DNA of 64,000 nt from the NCBI GenBank assembly GCA_032622095.1, contig CP136066.1, positions 112,983,319 through 113,047,318 on the forward strand, given 5' to 3'. A program made the translations under genes and the position numbers. The DNA is from Siphonodentalium dalli (Eukaryota > Mollusca > Scaphopoda > Gadilida > Siphonodentaliidae). The notes under the pieces were generated by a model. That model did not search any database. It worked only from the letters and a program-made list of their open reading frames with translations, and was not told the DNA's origin. Below, piece by piece: positions 1 through 11,215 of this stretch (its first letter is position 1; each line of letters starts with the position of its first letter).

Positions 1-606
1 ACAGTGGTATTTATAGATCGATCAAAGACGCATAACTGCGTCTAAAATCATTGGATTGTGACCAAATTTGAACTTGACAGGTCTACTTTCTGAACTGTAA
101 ACAAGTTACTAAATACCAGGAAATTCTGTTACTAAATGTCAGTTATTTCTACTACCACCTGTGAGCTCTGTTGCAATGATTCAGTCATCCATGACATGTT
201 TTCGTTTGCTTATGGTCATCGTTTATATACTCATCGAGTTGGTGTCATTTCATGTGCTTTTAGTATCGAATGTATATAATACAAGATTTGAAGAACCAAT
301 ACCAATGCAGTTATGGATCTGAAAAAACAAACTCAACTGAAATAGACTCAGAATTGGCAGAAAGACACTATAATTTAATTATAAGAGGTTTGACTGTCTA
401 ATGGAAACCACCAGTATATTTCTACACGATCGCGAGATGCCACAAACAGTAATAAACTATCTAGTGTTTGAAATATTTGTATTACAGGACTGGTGGGAAT
501 AACGTCAGGCTTCAGTTTGTGTGTATATATATATATTCACAGTTTAGAATAACATGTGCACAGTGATATATATGGTCCAAGATTGATATAAGACATGTCT
601 AGAGGA
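1..606. other. No gene seen
   Basis: AT-rich sequence with a short TA-rich run near 525-535. I see no open frame with protein-like composition and no recognisable repeat. Confidence 0.5.
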
Positions 607-613
607 AATAATT

Positions 614-980
614 CAACATTTCCTCTCAGAAATACGCACATAGTCGACCTATAATGTGAAATTGGTACACATGTGATGACATGACTATGAAATAAGTAGA
701 CAATGGAATCTTACTCGTTAATTTTATGGCGCGGACCACAGTGAAAACACATGTTAAAAAGCATATACCTAACAGGTCGTGAGTTGGCTTATTTGTCTCA
801 TTGTTCACACATAATCTGGTTAGAATCGACTCATTATAAGTGGAAAATGTGACTAAAATGTTCAACATTTTCAGCACATTATCGGCTCAAAATGAGACGA
901 TTATAAGCATATTATCTAACTAAAACAAGTTCTATTATAAGCAGATAATGTGCTGGTTTTTGGGATAACATGCCCGGCTG
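614..980 (+). mobile_element. hAT-like MITE, copy 1
   Basis: Non-coding element of 367 bp, present six times in this window. It starts CAACATTTCCTC and ends in GGCTG. The 7 bp AATAATT occurs on both sides (607-613 and 981-987), which marks a target-site duplication. The two ends are imperfect inverted repeats sharing a GCACATAAT-like core. The middle holds another inverted pair of roughly 35 bp built on motifs such as GAATCGACTCATTATAAG. The 7-8 bp duplication and CA-terminal ends fit the hAT superfamily, but no transposase is encoded, so the superfamily call is inference. Short open frames inside it are chance. Confidence 0.75.
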
Positions 981-996
981 AATAATTAATTTAAAT

Positions 997-1114
997 AAAA
1001 TGTCTATAGGCCTTTTCCATGCCCCTTTTCAAAAGAAGACAATAGTGATGGAAATATATCATTATTGACTTCTATTGAACAGTGGCAATTCCACGAAAGG
1101 CCTATAGACATTTT
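997..1114. repeat. 118 bp hairpin-forming element
   Basis: The arms AAAATGTCTATAGGCCTTT (997-1015) and its reverse complement (1096-1114) are perfect over 19 bp. They are extended imperfectly outward by TTAATTTAAAT-like sequence. The layout looks like a very small foldback element or MITE sitting just after MITE copy 1. Confidence 0.7.
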
Positions 1115-2017
1115 AATTAAATTGTTTTCTATATATACATGTCTTATATCAAAGATAACAATAAGAACGTGAACATATTGTTTCTTTAACCCTCCTCGCA
1201 TAATTAAGAGTGTTCGTAACAATGTGTTGAATTATAATTCTCCCGCTGACAATACAAATATCAGATAGAAATATGTTGATGGCCTGTATAAAATGGATGC
1301 CAAACTTCCAACTCGAATGAACCAAAAACTGACACCGAAACATCTAGATGTGAACATTTGGGTATATATATTGCATGGTTAAGTTGCAGGGTGTATAAAT
1401 AAACAGAAATAAAAGAGACGTACTCGCTTAAACGACGTGGAAACATACTTAGGTGTCAGTCTGTCAGAATAATTTAGTAACACGATGACGTGACGCAGTT
1501 CACACGACATCCAACACGATTCTACTGGTATCTCGGAAACATTGGATACTGGTATCCTGGCATATTTGATTTCGCTGTACAGCAATGGTGTACTGATTTT
1601 GTGTTTATGTGAGCACAGTGGCTGACATTAAATGTTATAAAAAAGTATATAAGGTTCGTGAAAGAAAATGGCAATATTTCACATCTTGCTCCAGAAATTC
1701 TCTGTGCGACAACCGGATCACGAAATTAGAATGAATAAACTATATAACAGTTGCAGACATTCACACCACATCAGATTATGATACATCTTCACTCGTCATT
1801 TGCGATAATATGTAGTTCCGTTTCTACGAATTCATAAATGTATCCAAAATAATTGAATCGCGATAGATTAGCTCTTTACAGTGGCAACTTAGAACAGGAT
1901 CGTTGTTAAATCCCATTCCACGATCGGCAGTCGCCATAATTTCAAACAGAATTCGGTACACAAAAACACCCGTTTTTCTTCGAAATTTGTCCCATAGTGT
2001 TGTTACTGACCATTAAG
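1115..2017. other. No gene seen
   Basis: Non-coding AT-rich sequence. The open frames here are short, overlap one another on the minus strand and show no recognisable motif. Confidence 0.45.
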
Positions 2018-2077
2018 ATCCGCACACTGCTATGTTTATCCGCACACTGCTATGTTTATCCGCACACTGCTATGTTT
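2018..2077. repeat. Perfect 3 x 20 bp tandem repeat
   Basis: Three identical copies of ATCCGCACACTGCTATGTTT lie at 2018-2037, 2038-2057 and 2058-2077. A partial continuation then diverges. Confidence 0.95.
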
Positions 2078-2162
2078 CTCAGACGAAGAATCTCCGCGAC
2101 AGCACATGCAGGCAGTTACGTTATGGAATAAAATAGATTAACCCTTTACCCAACAGAAGGGC

Positions 2163-2389
2163 CCTGTGCCAATGCATTCTCTTATATATGCGAGTCGACC
2201 ATAGGTCGCCTCGCATATATAAGAGAATGCATTGGCTTAACACATTAAAAACTATAAAATTGTTAAAGAATGTAAGAAAAAATGGTAAACAGTGTTAAAA
2301 AAAGTTTTTTTTTAGGCCAATGCATTCTCTTATATATGCGAGGCGACCTATGGCCGACTCGCATATATAAGAGAATGCATTGGCACAGG
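2163..2389. repeat. Nested double palindrome
   Basis: Two hairpins, 2163-2236 and 2316-2389, are reverse complements of each other with about one mismatch, separated by 79 bp of AT-rich spacer. Each is itself a near-perfect palindrome: a 26 bp arm starting GCCAATGCATTCTC, a central CGACC-ATA-GGTCG, then the complementary arm. The locus can therefore fold as two separate ~35 bp-stem hairpins or as one long 74 bp stem. The outer ends read CCTGTGCC and GGCACAGG. This looks like a foldback element or MITE inserted into a copy of itself in the opposite direction. I see no target duplication. Confidence 0.85.
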
Positions 2390-2737
2390 ACTAACTGTAA
2401 CTATCACAATGTGGTCAAGGAGCCGGTTCCAATGATATCCATATTTGTATGGTTCTATTGAGACAGACCGAAAATATTTTAGGCTGTTGAAGCTTTATTT
2501 ACGGGCCGAATAATTACAGTATAATAACCAAAAGATAATAATAAAATAGTGTGATTTCTTATATGATTTTTGTGAAATAACAATACTAACAAGTAGCCCA
2601 TCATACGTGTAATCTATTGTGGATTGTACAGTCACCAAAAGCTACTGGTCCGGCAAAATTATTGAGATATGCCTTTCCTGTCTTATCACCACAACTGAAA
2701 CATACAGAAAACAAGGGCTCGCATTAAATTCACTGAA
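2390..2737. other. No gene seen
   Basis: AT-rich sequence before the LINE remnant. The last part (about 2690-2737) may be further decayed LINE coding sequence in another frame. Confidence 0.4.
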
Positions 2738-3007
2738 AAACTACCCCTCCATGTATTTCCAAACATTTGGAATACTCTTGACGTAACTCTACAGAATATC
2801 CAATCGAAGTCAGGCTTCAAGAACAAATTTACCAAATCTATTATTGACAATTATTCTTCGAATACTAAGTGCAAAAACAAGTTTTGTCCAGATTGTACTA
2901 AAAAGATAGAATTAACTCTAACTTTTGGAATTGAACTTCCAATAAGGAAAGAAATTATAATTATAAAACGACCTTCTCTCATTAGTAAAATGAATTTAAA
3001 AAAATGA
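2738..3007 (+). pseudogene. LINE reverse transcriptase, C-terminal remnant
   Basis: An open frame of about 90 codons without an ATG at its head ends at a TGA. It contains FPNIWNTLD, then a run resembling FKNKF..SIIDNY, then CKNKFCPDC. The 'W-N-x-L' block followed by a helix ending in FKxKF is typical of the extreme C-terminus of CR1/L2-type non-LTR retrotransposon proteins. Upstream catalytic motifs are missing, as expected for 5'-truncated copies. The 3' sequence that follows (to the ACTT tail at 3525) appears to belong to the same insertion. Assignment to CR1/L2 is by resemblance only. Confidence 0.55.
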
Positions 3008-3527
3008 GAAGATGTGCCTGATGAATATATATGTAAATGCATGTATGTATGCGCTTATGTGTATATATGCATGTAGATATATATTTTTTTTTCAATCCTC
3101 TGTGTTGTTGAGTGCCTATATTCAGTGCAAATATTAACTATTTGGTGCAAACTGATTAGAACATTGTCTAGTTTGAACAGTTTTATCTCTGAACTTTATA
3201 GCTAAAGATTTAAAATTCTTTAATCAAATAATCAAATTGTAAACAACGCAGACACACAAAACCTCGTGTCATTATTATTTCATTATATTATATGGTTTGA
3301 ACCCCACCCAGTATGTCAATTTTGCATAAATGCCAATTTTGTATAAATTTGTATATCTTCCATATTTTTGTCCATATTTTCCGTTTCCAAATGGTGGCGG
3401 CAGGTAGACGACCATATGGTCATGCCACCACCATATGACATATTATTGTTTATTATTTAATTATATATGTGTAACACATTTTATGACGATATGCCATAAT
3501 AAAATATTTACTTACTTACTTACTATA
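3008..3527 (+). mobile_element. LINE 3' untranslated region and ACTT-repeat tail
   Basis: AT-rich sequence ends in an AATAAAATATTTACTTACTTACTTACTA-type tail at about 3500-3525. A short tandem repeat at the 3' end is the usual signature of CR1/L2-like retrotransposons. Within it, 3390-3440 holds a short imperfect palindrome, ATGGTGGCG...CATGCCACCACCAT. Confidence 0.6.
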
Positions 3528-3555
3528 ATACAATTTGTAATAGTGAAATTCACGA

Positions 3556-4830
3556 AGTCCTAAATAAGGATAAGGTAGTCCCTATATACAAGAAGGGTGA
3601 TATGTTAATACCTGGAAATTATCGACCTGTATGTTCAAAACTTAGCATCTAAAGTTCGTGAACGCCTATATAGTACAACCAAATTAAACGTTATTTGAAA
3701 CAACCTGCTTTACTAGTATCAATCATGATTTTCTACCGATACTGATATAATCTTCGCAGATCAACAAAAGGGGTTTGACACTGTTGACCACGACATGCTT
3801 CGAACAAAGCTAAATCACTTGGTCCGAAGAACACCACCCTGTTATGGTTTAACCCTTACCTGAACACAAGATCTCATACTGTATATATGCAGGGCACACT
3901 ATCTTAATTTGAACCGTGCGGTGTCCATCAGGGTTTTTTCTTAGGACCGTTATTGTTCCCTATATATACTAATGACGCACCAAGTGCCATGCATTGTCCA
4001 CATATATTTTAAACGGACGACTCAACGCTTAAATTGTCCGGTAATGATGTCCATTCATTTCAGTATACCCTTAACCAGGACATGGACACACTTAGTATGT
4101 GGATAGTGGACAACAAGTTGTCATTACATGCATGAAAGGCTGAATCCAGCTTGTTTAAGCAAGAAATCACACATATCTGTCACAGGCAATGGTATTGTCA
4201 TCAGGTCCACAAACTCTGTTAAATATTTTGGAGTTCAACTTTATCAAAATCTAAATGGTGGGCAAATGGGACAATTATTCCTCTCTAAGTTTAATTCCAG
4301 ATTAAAATTTCTTCATAGGAAAGCGTATTTTCTCAAGAATCCTGTTAGTATCCGCATTGATTCAGTGCCAATTTCATAATTAATTCGTGCATCTTATGGT
4401 TATCTAGTCTGACAGTCAAAACGAAAAAAACGCCTGCAGGCAACCCAAACACAGACTGGCGAGATATTGTTTTATCCCTGCTTATCGTATCAAGATTGGG
4501 TATACTGAATTCAGAGTAGTAAATTGGTTACCTACTAGCGAAATGGTTAATTTTCTAAAACTCAGTATGGTAGTAAAATCACAGAAAACAAAGTACCAGA
4601 TTTTATGCCCGTGCTCATTCGCCATACGACAGTCGATCTGGTCCCCTCACAATTTCTTTTCCTCGGTGGGTACTTAAGGAAAGAAATTTTTCTATTCCAC
4701 CGGCATCCGGCTCTGGAACTGCCTGGCAGAGTCTTCCACCATAGCTTTGGATTAGGTGTTCACTTAAGTGTGTTACATTCACACCGCGTAATCGAATGGC
4801 CTGATCTGCACCTAAAACTCTAATCTGCGT
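3556..4830 (+). pseudogene. Decayed non-LTR retrotransposon reverse transcriptase
   Basis: Successive frames carry reverse transcriptase blocks in the right order. VPIYKKGD lies near 3575, GFDTVDHDML near 3770-3800 and GVHQGFFLGPLLFPIY near 3919-3965. A damaged catalytic box, where the Y/F-A before the DD is replaced by a stop and Thr, lies near 4009-4026. WIVDNKLSLHA lies near 4100, and a C-terminal GxxLWN-like block near 4690-4730. Stops and frameshifts separate nearly every block, so this is dead. The family resembles CR1/L2/jockey-type elements. It starts directly after the tail of the previous LINE, so two truncated insertions sit head to tail. Confidence 0.7.
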
Positions 4831-5149
4831 GCCGGAACTGCTGCTATGCGTGCCAAATATAGATTGTTGTTGTTGACGTCAATATTCATGAGCCACGCCG
4901 GTAAGTATTTATTTGTATTTTCTTAGTTTGTGTGCATTAGATATGAGTGATAATAACGTATTCTGTGTGCAATAACGTGTGGTTGGGCGACATTTGAAAG
5001 TGTTTGAAATGTGCCACACAAAATGGCAAGAAGCCTGTTTTGTCACCATTGTTCATGCCATGACACTCGCATTTTCGTTAATTTCGAAGAATTTACAGCA
5101 TAGTGTAATATATTCACAATGAATACCTCTTTCTGAATAGTGTGTGTAC
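4831..5149. other. No gene seen
   Basis: Non-coding sequence between the LINE remnant and the long inverted repeat. The outermost, weakest part of the left arm may begin in this stretch. Confidence 0.4.
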
Positions 5150-6620
5150 ATCCTGTGTCGATATCAGTAAAAGTAAGATCGAATTTCATCACTTTGGGCG
5201 ATATTTTTTCTGACACCAGTGTGTGCGACGTTGACAACTCCTTATCATGAGAGTAAGGGAATTGGTGTATTCACTATATATACTTCACGTGTGCAAATCG
5301 AACTCAGGGTAATTTGTTTTACAATTTCATTCGGAATGCCCACTGGTGTGGCATGTGGAGATCGGGGATGGGATGTGTTTTCATGACAAAGTTATCGACA
5401 GTACTTATATCATTTACAATCATGACATTGCTGTCCATGTAACAGGACCACCGTAATCACAGGAAATGTTATGTATTAAAATGATATCAAAACCGACAAT
5501 AAACATGTACACATCATAACGTTCTGTCTATTTTTGTTACCTTTGGACTTACATGGCAATCAGTTGAGAATTCCCACCCTGTATGGTGCACATATATTTG
5601 ATTTTGCTTTGAATGGATGTTGTTGAAAAATCAAAGTTGGGATACCAAAGGGATCATCTGGCCCCTGGTGAAAGGTAAAACTTAAATATACAAACTGATC
5701 TAAATTGTTTCCAGAGAATCACAGCTGCTCGTGATAGACAATTCGCCATGGCTCAGGTTATATTATAGTTAGTTATATGTAAATTGATATTTGTTTTGTT
5801 TTTCTCACTCTCAATATTGGATATCACATATAGCATGGGTTTTTTAAGTTCCTGGCATTTATTATGGAATGAAACTTCTCAACGATATAACCAGTTAACA
5901 CATCCATTCGTCCATTTCAGAATAGGCTAATATATAACGCGAAGGCAATGCGCGATCTTGGCGTCACTCCGGATCGGGATTTTCGTTAAAAGCACTTAGA
6001 ATTAAGGGAAGTTTGTTAGATGTATCAGTTTCAAGGGAGGAAGGTTTCACCCTAGTTTAGACATCAAAACCCAATACATAAGTGGACTCGACGACAAAGG
6101 GGATACGATTCAACTGTCCCAATGCACAATGACACTGGTTCTAAATATTCTATGAAGAGGTGTACACAGAAGCATATTTGTTTTTGCCCCAAACTGGGAC
6201 ACTTATACTATTTTTGGAAAATTAATTCGTCAGTTAGGATGCGTGCATATTTATGATCGGTCTTGAGATCATTTTAAACGAAACGTTAAACGTTTTCCTG
6301 TGTATAGTGGTGGCCATTAATTGAACAGCAATGTCTCGATTGTAAGTGATATACTGTATACAACTTTGATATGAAAACACATCCCACCCCGATATACACA
6401 CAACCGTGTGCATTACGAGTGAAATTGTAAAACAAATTACCTGAGTTCGATTTGCAAACGTAAAGTCGCGAGGATGTCAGTTTCCTTACTAACAGATAAG
6501 GGGTGTCAACATCCCAGATAAGAAGTAGTCAAATATGCACACAGTTGTTTGATACACAATCGCGATAAAGATATGAAATTCGTTTTTACCAAACCCATCG
6601 CAGATCCTATGGCATCTTAA
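5150..6620. repeat. Long imperfect inverted repeat (two ~400 bp arms)
   Basis: The left arm (about 5150-5545) matches the reverse complement of the right arm (about 6195-6620). Shared blocks include GCAAATCGAACTCAGG, AATTTGTTTTACAATTTCA, GGGATGTGTTTTCAT, GACATTGCTGT and AAAATGAT.TCAA.ACCGA. Divergence is considerable, with many small indels. The ~650 bp spacer shows no coding motif. It could be an old DNA transposon with long terminal inverted repeats that lost its transposase, or two copies of a dispersed repeat in opposite orientation. I could not find a target duplication at the fading outer ends. Confidence 0.65.
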
Positions 6621-6886
6621 CTTGTCCACATTTACCGGCCCCAATATCAATTTCTGCACTAAATTATTTATGACCATCCCTCCCCTATACCGTTATATAT
6701 ATTTGGGTACATCCTCCCATAATGCATAGATACAGGTTCTATTACTTGTGCAAGGTACGCTGGGAGCAGTTGTGGCCAAAGGGTGTTATATTTGCAGGTT
6801 AAGAAAATAGGTAGGATACACCATAAGACTTGTTTATAATGTAATATAACGAGTTTCTGTTGGCATTTTTCAGGTGGAATGACAGC
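6621..6886. other. No gene seen
   Basis: Short non-coding stretch with no motif recognised. Confidence 0.4.
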
Positions 6887-7130
6887 TTAAAACGTTGACG
6901 CGACCACACGATGCGTTGACGCCAACGTCTTGGTTAGTCTCAGAGTTTGGTAATGTGATGTGAAACCACGATCTCGGTTAAGGCCCCTCTGTAATGTGTC
7001 CAGTTTATGTATGTATTTCATTTCAACAGTCCTGCGTTTATGTATGTTAATGAGTCGATCTTCTAGCGTTGTCACTCGCATGTCTTCGATTTAAAGTGTC
7101 CTCCAACGGGAAGATCAGCATTGTCAGAAG
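6887..7130 (-). pseudogene. Penelope-like element, C-terminal fragment
   Basis: On the minus strand, codons for NADLPVGGHF at the upstream end are followed, after a one-base frameshift, by a frame containing RRTVEMKYIHKLDT and then RGLNRDRGFTSHY. This parallels the tail of the Penelope-like protein at 59969-60400, which has VPVGEHF, RKTVELKLI and KGLNRDYGFLSHY in the same order. In that family this segment follows the GIY-YIG endonuclease. The RT and the GIY-YIG core are absent here. It is a dead fragment of a related but distinct copy. Confidence 0.7.
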
Positions 7131-8168
7131 TAACAGAATAAATGGCCATTAATCCGGCTGCATAAATTATGTCTCATCCTCGATAACCTCATTATTAATC
7201 CTATTTCCTACCTGACTGCCCACCTACTCTCTTCTCTATAGTCATTCAATTAATAGGCTGGTCATGCAGTTTAGCTGGTAGAACAATTTATTGAGTCTAG
7301 TTTCGCTTTAGCTATATACGCTTGCTTAAGTGATATAATATATAGTATTACAGTATAGAATGACACAATGATAAGTCCTAAATAAAAAAAGTTAAATATG
7401 GTGTATGGCCCATGTTGGTTAAATGATGCAAGGGATATAACTCTATTATGTAATGATTGTTGTCAATGAATAGAGATTTTATGCAATGTTAAGAGCAATA
7501 TATAATATATTGTGAGATAAGTTTAAAACAGGATGGTTATGTCTGTTAATAACTCTTTATTTATGGACAATTGCTTTCATTTGAAGACAATTTAATTATT
7601 TCTTTTGTAATGCTGAAGTTCAAAATCATACAATACACTGCCGCGTGCTTACGTGGGAAATGTGGAGCACTAACTGTGCACGAGAAACAATAAAAACAGT
7701 CTAATTTACTAGCATGTGTAACATAAGACTACATGTAGTTGCTCTCCCGCTCAATTGTTCGAAGGCACGGAATAGTTAGACAAGTGCAGCACCAAGTGTG
7801 GCATATGCAAACAACGCTCACTTCAGAGAGTGACCAATAACAAATATGTGTATGGATGGATACTCGTGCTATTTTCTAAATCCAAGACGGCCCATGAATT
7901 TGAGGAATTCAAATGATAAACCCATTGTATCCTATCCCCCATATCGACATAGCACTATTCCATATATATTCAAATCCAACTGTTGGTACTTGAATAACAA
8001 TGCTAAATGTGAAGCAAACATGGATAATTTTGCTATTTCCAAAGGCACATGCCATGGACAAAGCATGTGTATTATGCCATCAACCCAGGCCTATTAGAAT
8101 TCCAAATAACATACATGTCTGATCATTGCTACTGGAGCTACAATTCAAAAAGTGTTATGTGGCTATCC
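7131..8168. other. No gene seen
   Basis: AT-rich sequence with only short chance open frames. The left boundary of the tandem duplication lies at its right end. Confidence 0.45.
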
Positions 8169-8921
8169 TTTACCCCCAATTATGCGATCGCCACACACAT
8201 GCACAACCAAATCCACTGATACATGCCTTACAAGCTAGAATGGTCACACGGATAAAATTCGCAAATGTCCATTGTCCAAGTCAAACAAGGGCCGCAACTC
8301 TGGTAAAATGAATAGACGAAACCCGTATTATGTGGGTATTCTTTCCCTGTGATATCACCACACCAAAGGAAAACGGAATCCGATAATTAACACCTGGTTA
8401 CAAGGTGATATTTTCGTACTGACGGACAGACTGAAGGATTCTTGACTATATGCCCCAAACCACCTTCCAATTGGGGCATAATAATTGGTGACGTCACAAA
8501 ATCAGATTGTATATGTAGGCCCACTGGTGTGAGACTCCCTGTGATAAGACTCAAACTGTGGGCCTTATGGTCCCCGAAAATATTAGTCCAGGGAACGATA
8601 AAAATGAGCGCTGTCCGCACTTAAATTTGTCCGCCCGTCCAAACTGTTTGTTGTCTGGATGATAACTTGAAAAAATATCTGTCAGAATTTTATGAAACTT
8701 TGCATGTGGTCTCCATATCAGTCCCAGCCAAGTTCACATTTGTGTCCGGCCAACAATTTCTGACGAAGTTATGCCCTTATTCGACTTACACTTTGTTGAT
8801 TATTTTGTTGTGAGGATGATAACTCAAGTTAGGATATTCCGATAGCTTACACGATTGTCAACACCATCCTCCATCGACGAAGCAACCCCAGCTGCAACGA
8901 ATTCGTGCGCATATCAATGTT

Positions 8922-9285
8922 CAACATATCCTCGATGAAATACGCACATAATCGACCTATAATGTGAAATAGGTGCATAATGTGATTAATTGATTACGAA
9001 ATAAGCAGATAATGGACTCTTACCCGTTATTTCGTCTTAAGGCGCGTGCCACATTGAAAACTCCCGTTAAAGAGCGTACACCTGAAAGGTCGTGTTGGCT
9101 TATTTGTGTCATTGTCCGCACATAATCTGCTTAGAATCGCCACATTATGAGTCGATAATGTGACTAAAATGTTCTCATTTTCAGTACATTATCGACTCAA
9201 AATGAAGCGATTCTAAGTAGATTATCTACCTAAAATGAGTTCTATTATTAGCACATAATGCGTTGCTTTTCGGGAGAACAGGCTG
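8922..9285 (+). mobile_element. hAT-like MITE, copy 2 (in tandem unit 1)
   Basis: Same family as 614-980. The 7 bp CAATGTT flanks it (8915-8921 and 9286-9292). The central inverted repeat is GAATCGCCACATTATGAGTCGATAA against its near reverse complement. It was inserted before the unit was duplicated, because copies 3 and 4 occupy the same site. Confidence 0.75.
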
Positions 9286-9754
9286 CAATGTTAACAAACT
9301 GACATCATATATCAACACAGGTACCAGCTACTCTTTGAGCACATGAATGGTGCGATACAATCAATACGAGCGACTTTGCTCAAGGATCACAACTTGGCGC
9401 GATATTTGAACAGTGTACTATTATACAATTGCGTATATGCATAAAATTGCACGTCGATAAATTCGATCAAGCCACTGTGTGAAACTCACATCAGACCAGC
9501 TGCGGGCTGCGAACTCCTATAGATGTGTTGACAGCGAAGACGACAAGTCCGACATCAGAATGCGATGAGATTTGGTATGAATTTGATATTTGAGAATGTT
9601 TGATGAGTTACGACGCTTTTTCGATTTACTCGAGTAATTTTCAACAGAAATTATTGATATGTTGTACATTACACACGAGAAGACACATACCTATATGGTC
9701 CGATGATCTTTGAAAGAGTTGTGCCCCGTAATCGACTTAGAAATAGCCCCGATT

Positions 9755-11215
9755 TGGCCCGGGTAGATTATGCCTACCGCCCCACTGCGAGGGGTAAGAA
9801 TCCCCTAAGTGGCACACTGTTTGTCGTGGGTGCACCCTGTAAGGTGTGTTGTAGGAATTCTGGAGGTACTAGGCCGGCCGTATCACGCGAGGCATCGAAC
9901 TGTGGATACGGCTTAGCTCATGGTCCCCTTTGGTCATATGTCTCTTCAAGACGGGTGATTAAGTTACCCGGCTAGCCACGCCTTTCCAGTGTTTCAGATT
10001 ATATTTCTGCCATCTGTTGTATTTTGCGTCTGGTGTCTAGTTGTGTGTTCTCTTTTTCATAATATACATATATTGCACAGGCACCAGTGTTGATTATTTC
10101 TCACAGGACATTGAACAGAACATTTGAGAACTCGCTACATAGCTGATTCATCTGAGTCAGATATTGGCAGAGTTGACAGTTGAGTTACAGGCGTTTGCAG
10201 ATTTTCAAAGACAGTTAATACATTACTGTCAGGGATATCGTCACGATCAGGAACATTGCAAAAGCAAAGCATCCACATGTGCACGCTGTTCTGATTCTGG
10301 ACATGACCATAATGATTGCAAAAAAAACAGATCAAATGTTCATGTGCTGCAATGGATCGTTCGCGTCTCATATGGCACTATGAATTCAAAATTCAACGGT
10401 GTATGGTTGAGAAACATCTATCCTATTTCGATGCAAGGGAAATAGTTTGTGATCGACCATCAATTAAAAAAATCACATACTGTTTCTACAGTCAGACCAA
10501 CATCATTCGTATATCGCAAGCAACCAAAATTTACCAGACTGAGTATTCCGATGTTGCAACAGTTCTTCCAAAATAAATACCACTAAAGTTGAATCAGTTA
10601 CTAGAACACACCTTATTCATGATGATCATGTTGTTTAAAAAAAAATATGACGAAATCACTCAGAAAGAGATGTTCTTAAACTTTCAAAGTTTGACCAGAT
10701 GCTGGAGGAGAAACGGTTAACTCATACAGATAAAACACTGAAGCAGTATTTGTGGATTGAAGCTGTCGTTTGGGTGATAGATGACATTGTGTCCCCCCCC
10801 CCCGACCATCAGCCTGACGCTTTGATAAAGGTTCATGTGCGATTAATCAGATATTATAAAAAGCTTGTCAGTGCAAAATCTGATGTTAGAAATTACTTTA
10901 CATATTTCGATGTGCAGCTGCGGTAATTTAATGTTATTTATTTGCTATTATTTATGTATTCTTGTCCTAAGTTTATGCATTTTATATTATGCTAGCACAC
11001 AAGTCAGCTCTTGAATTTATATTCCTGATTACAATCGGGAACATTTCTCTTGTGTGCTTTTATTTGTACATAACGCATTGTCTAAACTAATCCACTGTGT
11101 GATTTATCTACACAGTTGCTACGATCTTTCTTATACCTGATTATGTGCTTGGTCGTGATATGGCATGGCTGCTAAAACGACGTTAAACCCTCAATCAACC
11201 AATCGTCTTAGAAAT
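9755..11215 (+). mobile_element. Gag-bearing dispersed repeat, copy in unit 1
   Basis: A diverged copy at 51236-53048 shows that this stretch is an independent repeat. It starts near CCTACCGCCCCACTGCGAGG, contains the CCHC coding remnant in its middle and ends in a tail, GTTAAACCCTCAATCAACCAATC. The tail resembles that of short retroposons. It could be a truncated LINE carrying mostly ORF1, or a composite non-autonomous element. There is no reverse transcriptase in any of the four copies. Confidence 0.55.
10164..10576 (+). pseudogene. Gag-like CCHC zinc-knuckle protein remnant (unit 1)
   Basis: The conceptual protein has YCQGYRHDQEHC, then a complete knuckle CARCSDSGHDHNDC (C-x2-C-x4-H-x4-C). 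After a frameshift in a run of eight A's it continues with KCSCAAMDRSR, LIWHYEFKIQRC and SYFDAREIV. Three knuckles followed by a W-x-x-E-x-x-I block and a SYxxAR block match ORF1/gag proteins of non-LTR retrotransposons, which bind the element's RNA. The first Cys of knuckle 1 is lost. The A-tract length breaks the frame, so two overlapping short frames appear instead of one. Upstream of the TTG at the head I see no good start codon. It is dead. Confidence 0.65.

Noticed and set aside
9703-9975. 90-codon frame repeated in two tandem units
   Set aside because: Not maintained in unit 3 or in the 51 kb copy; no motif. Probably untranslated part of the repeat.
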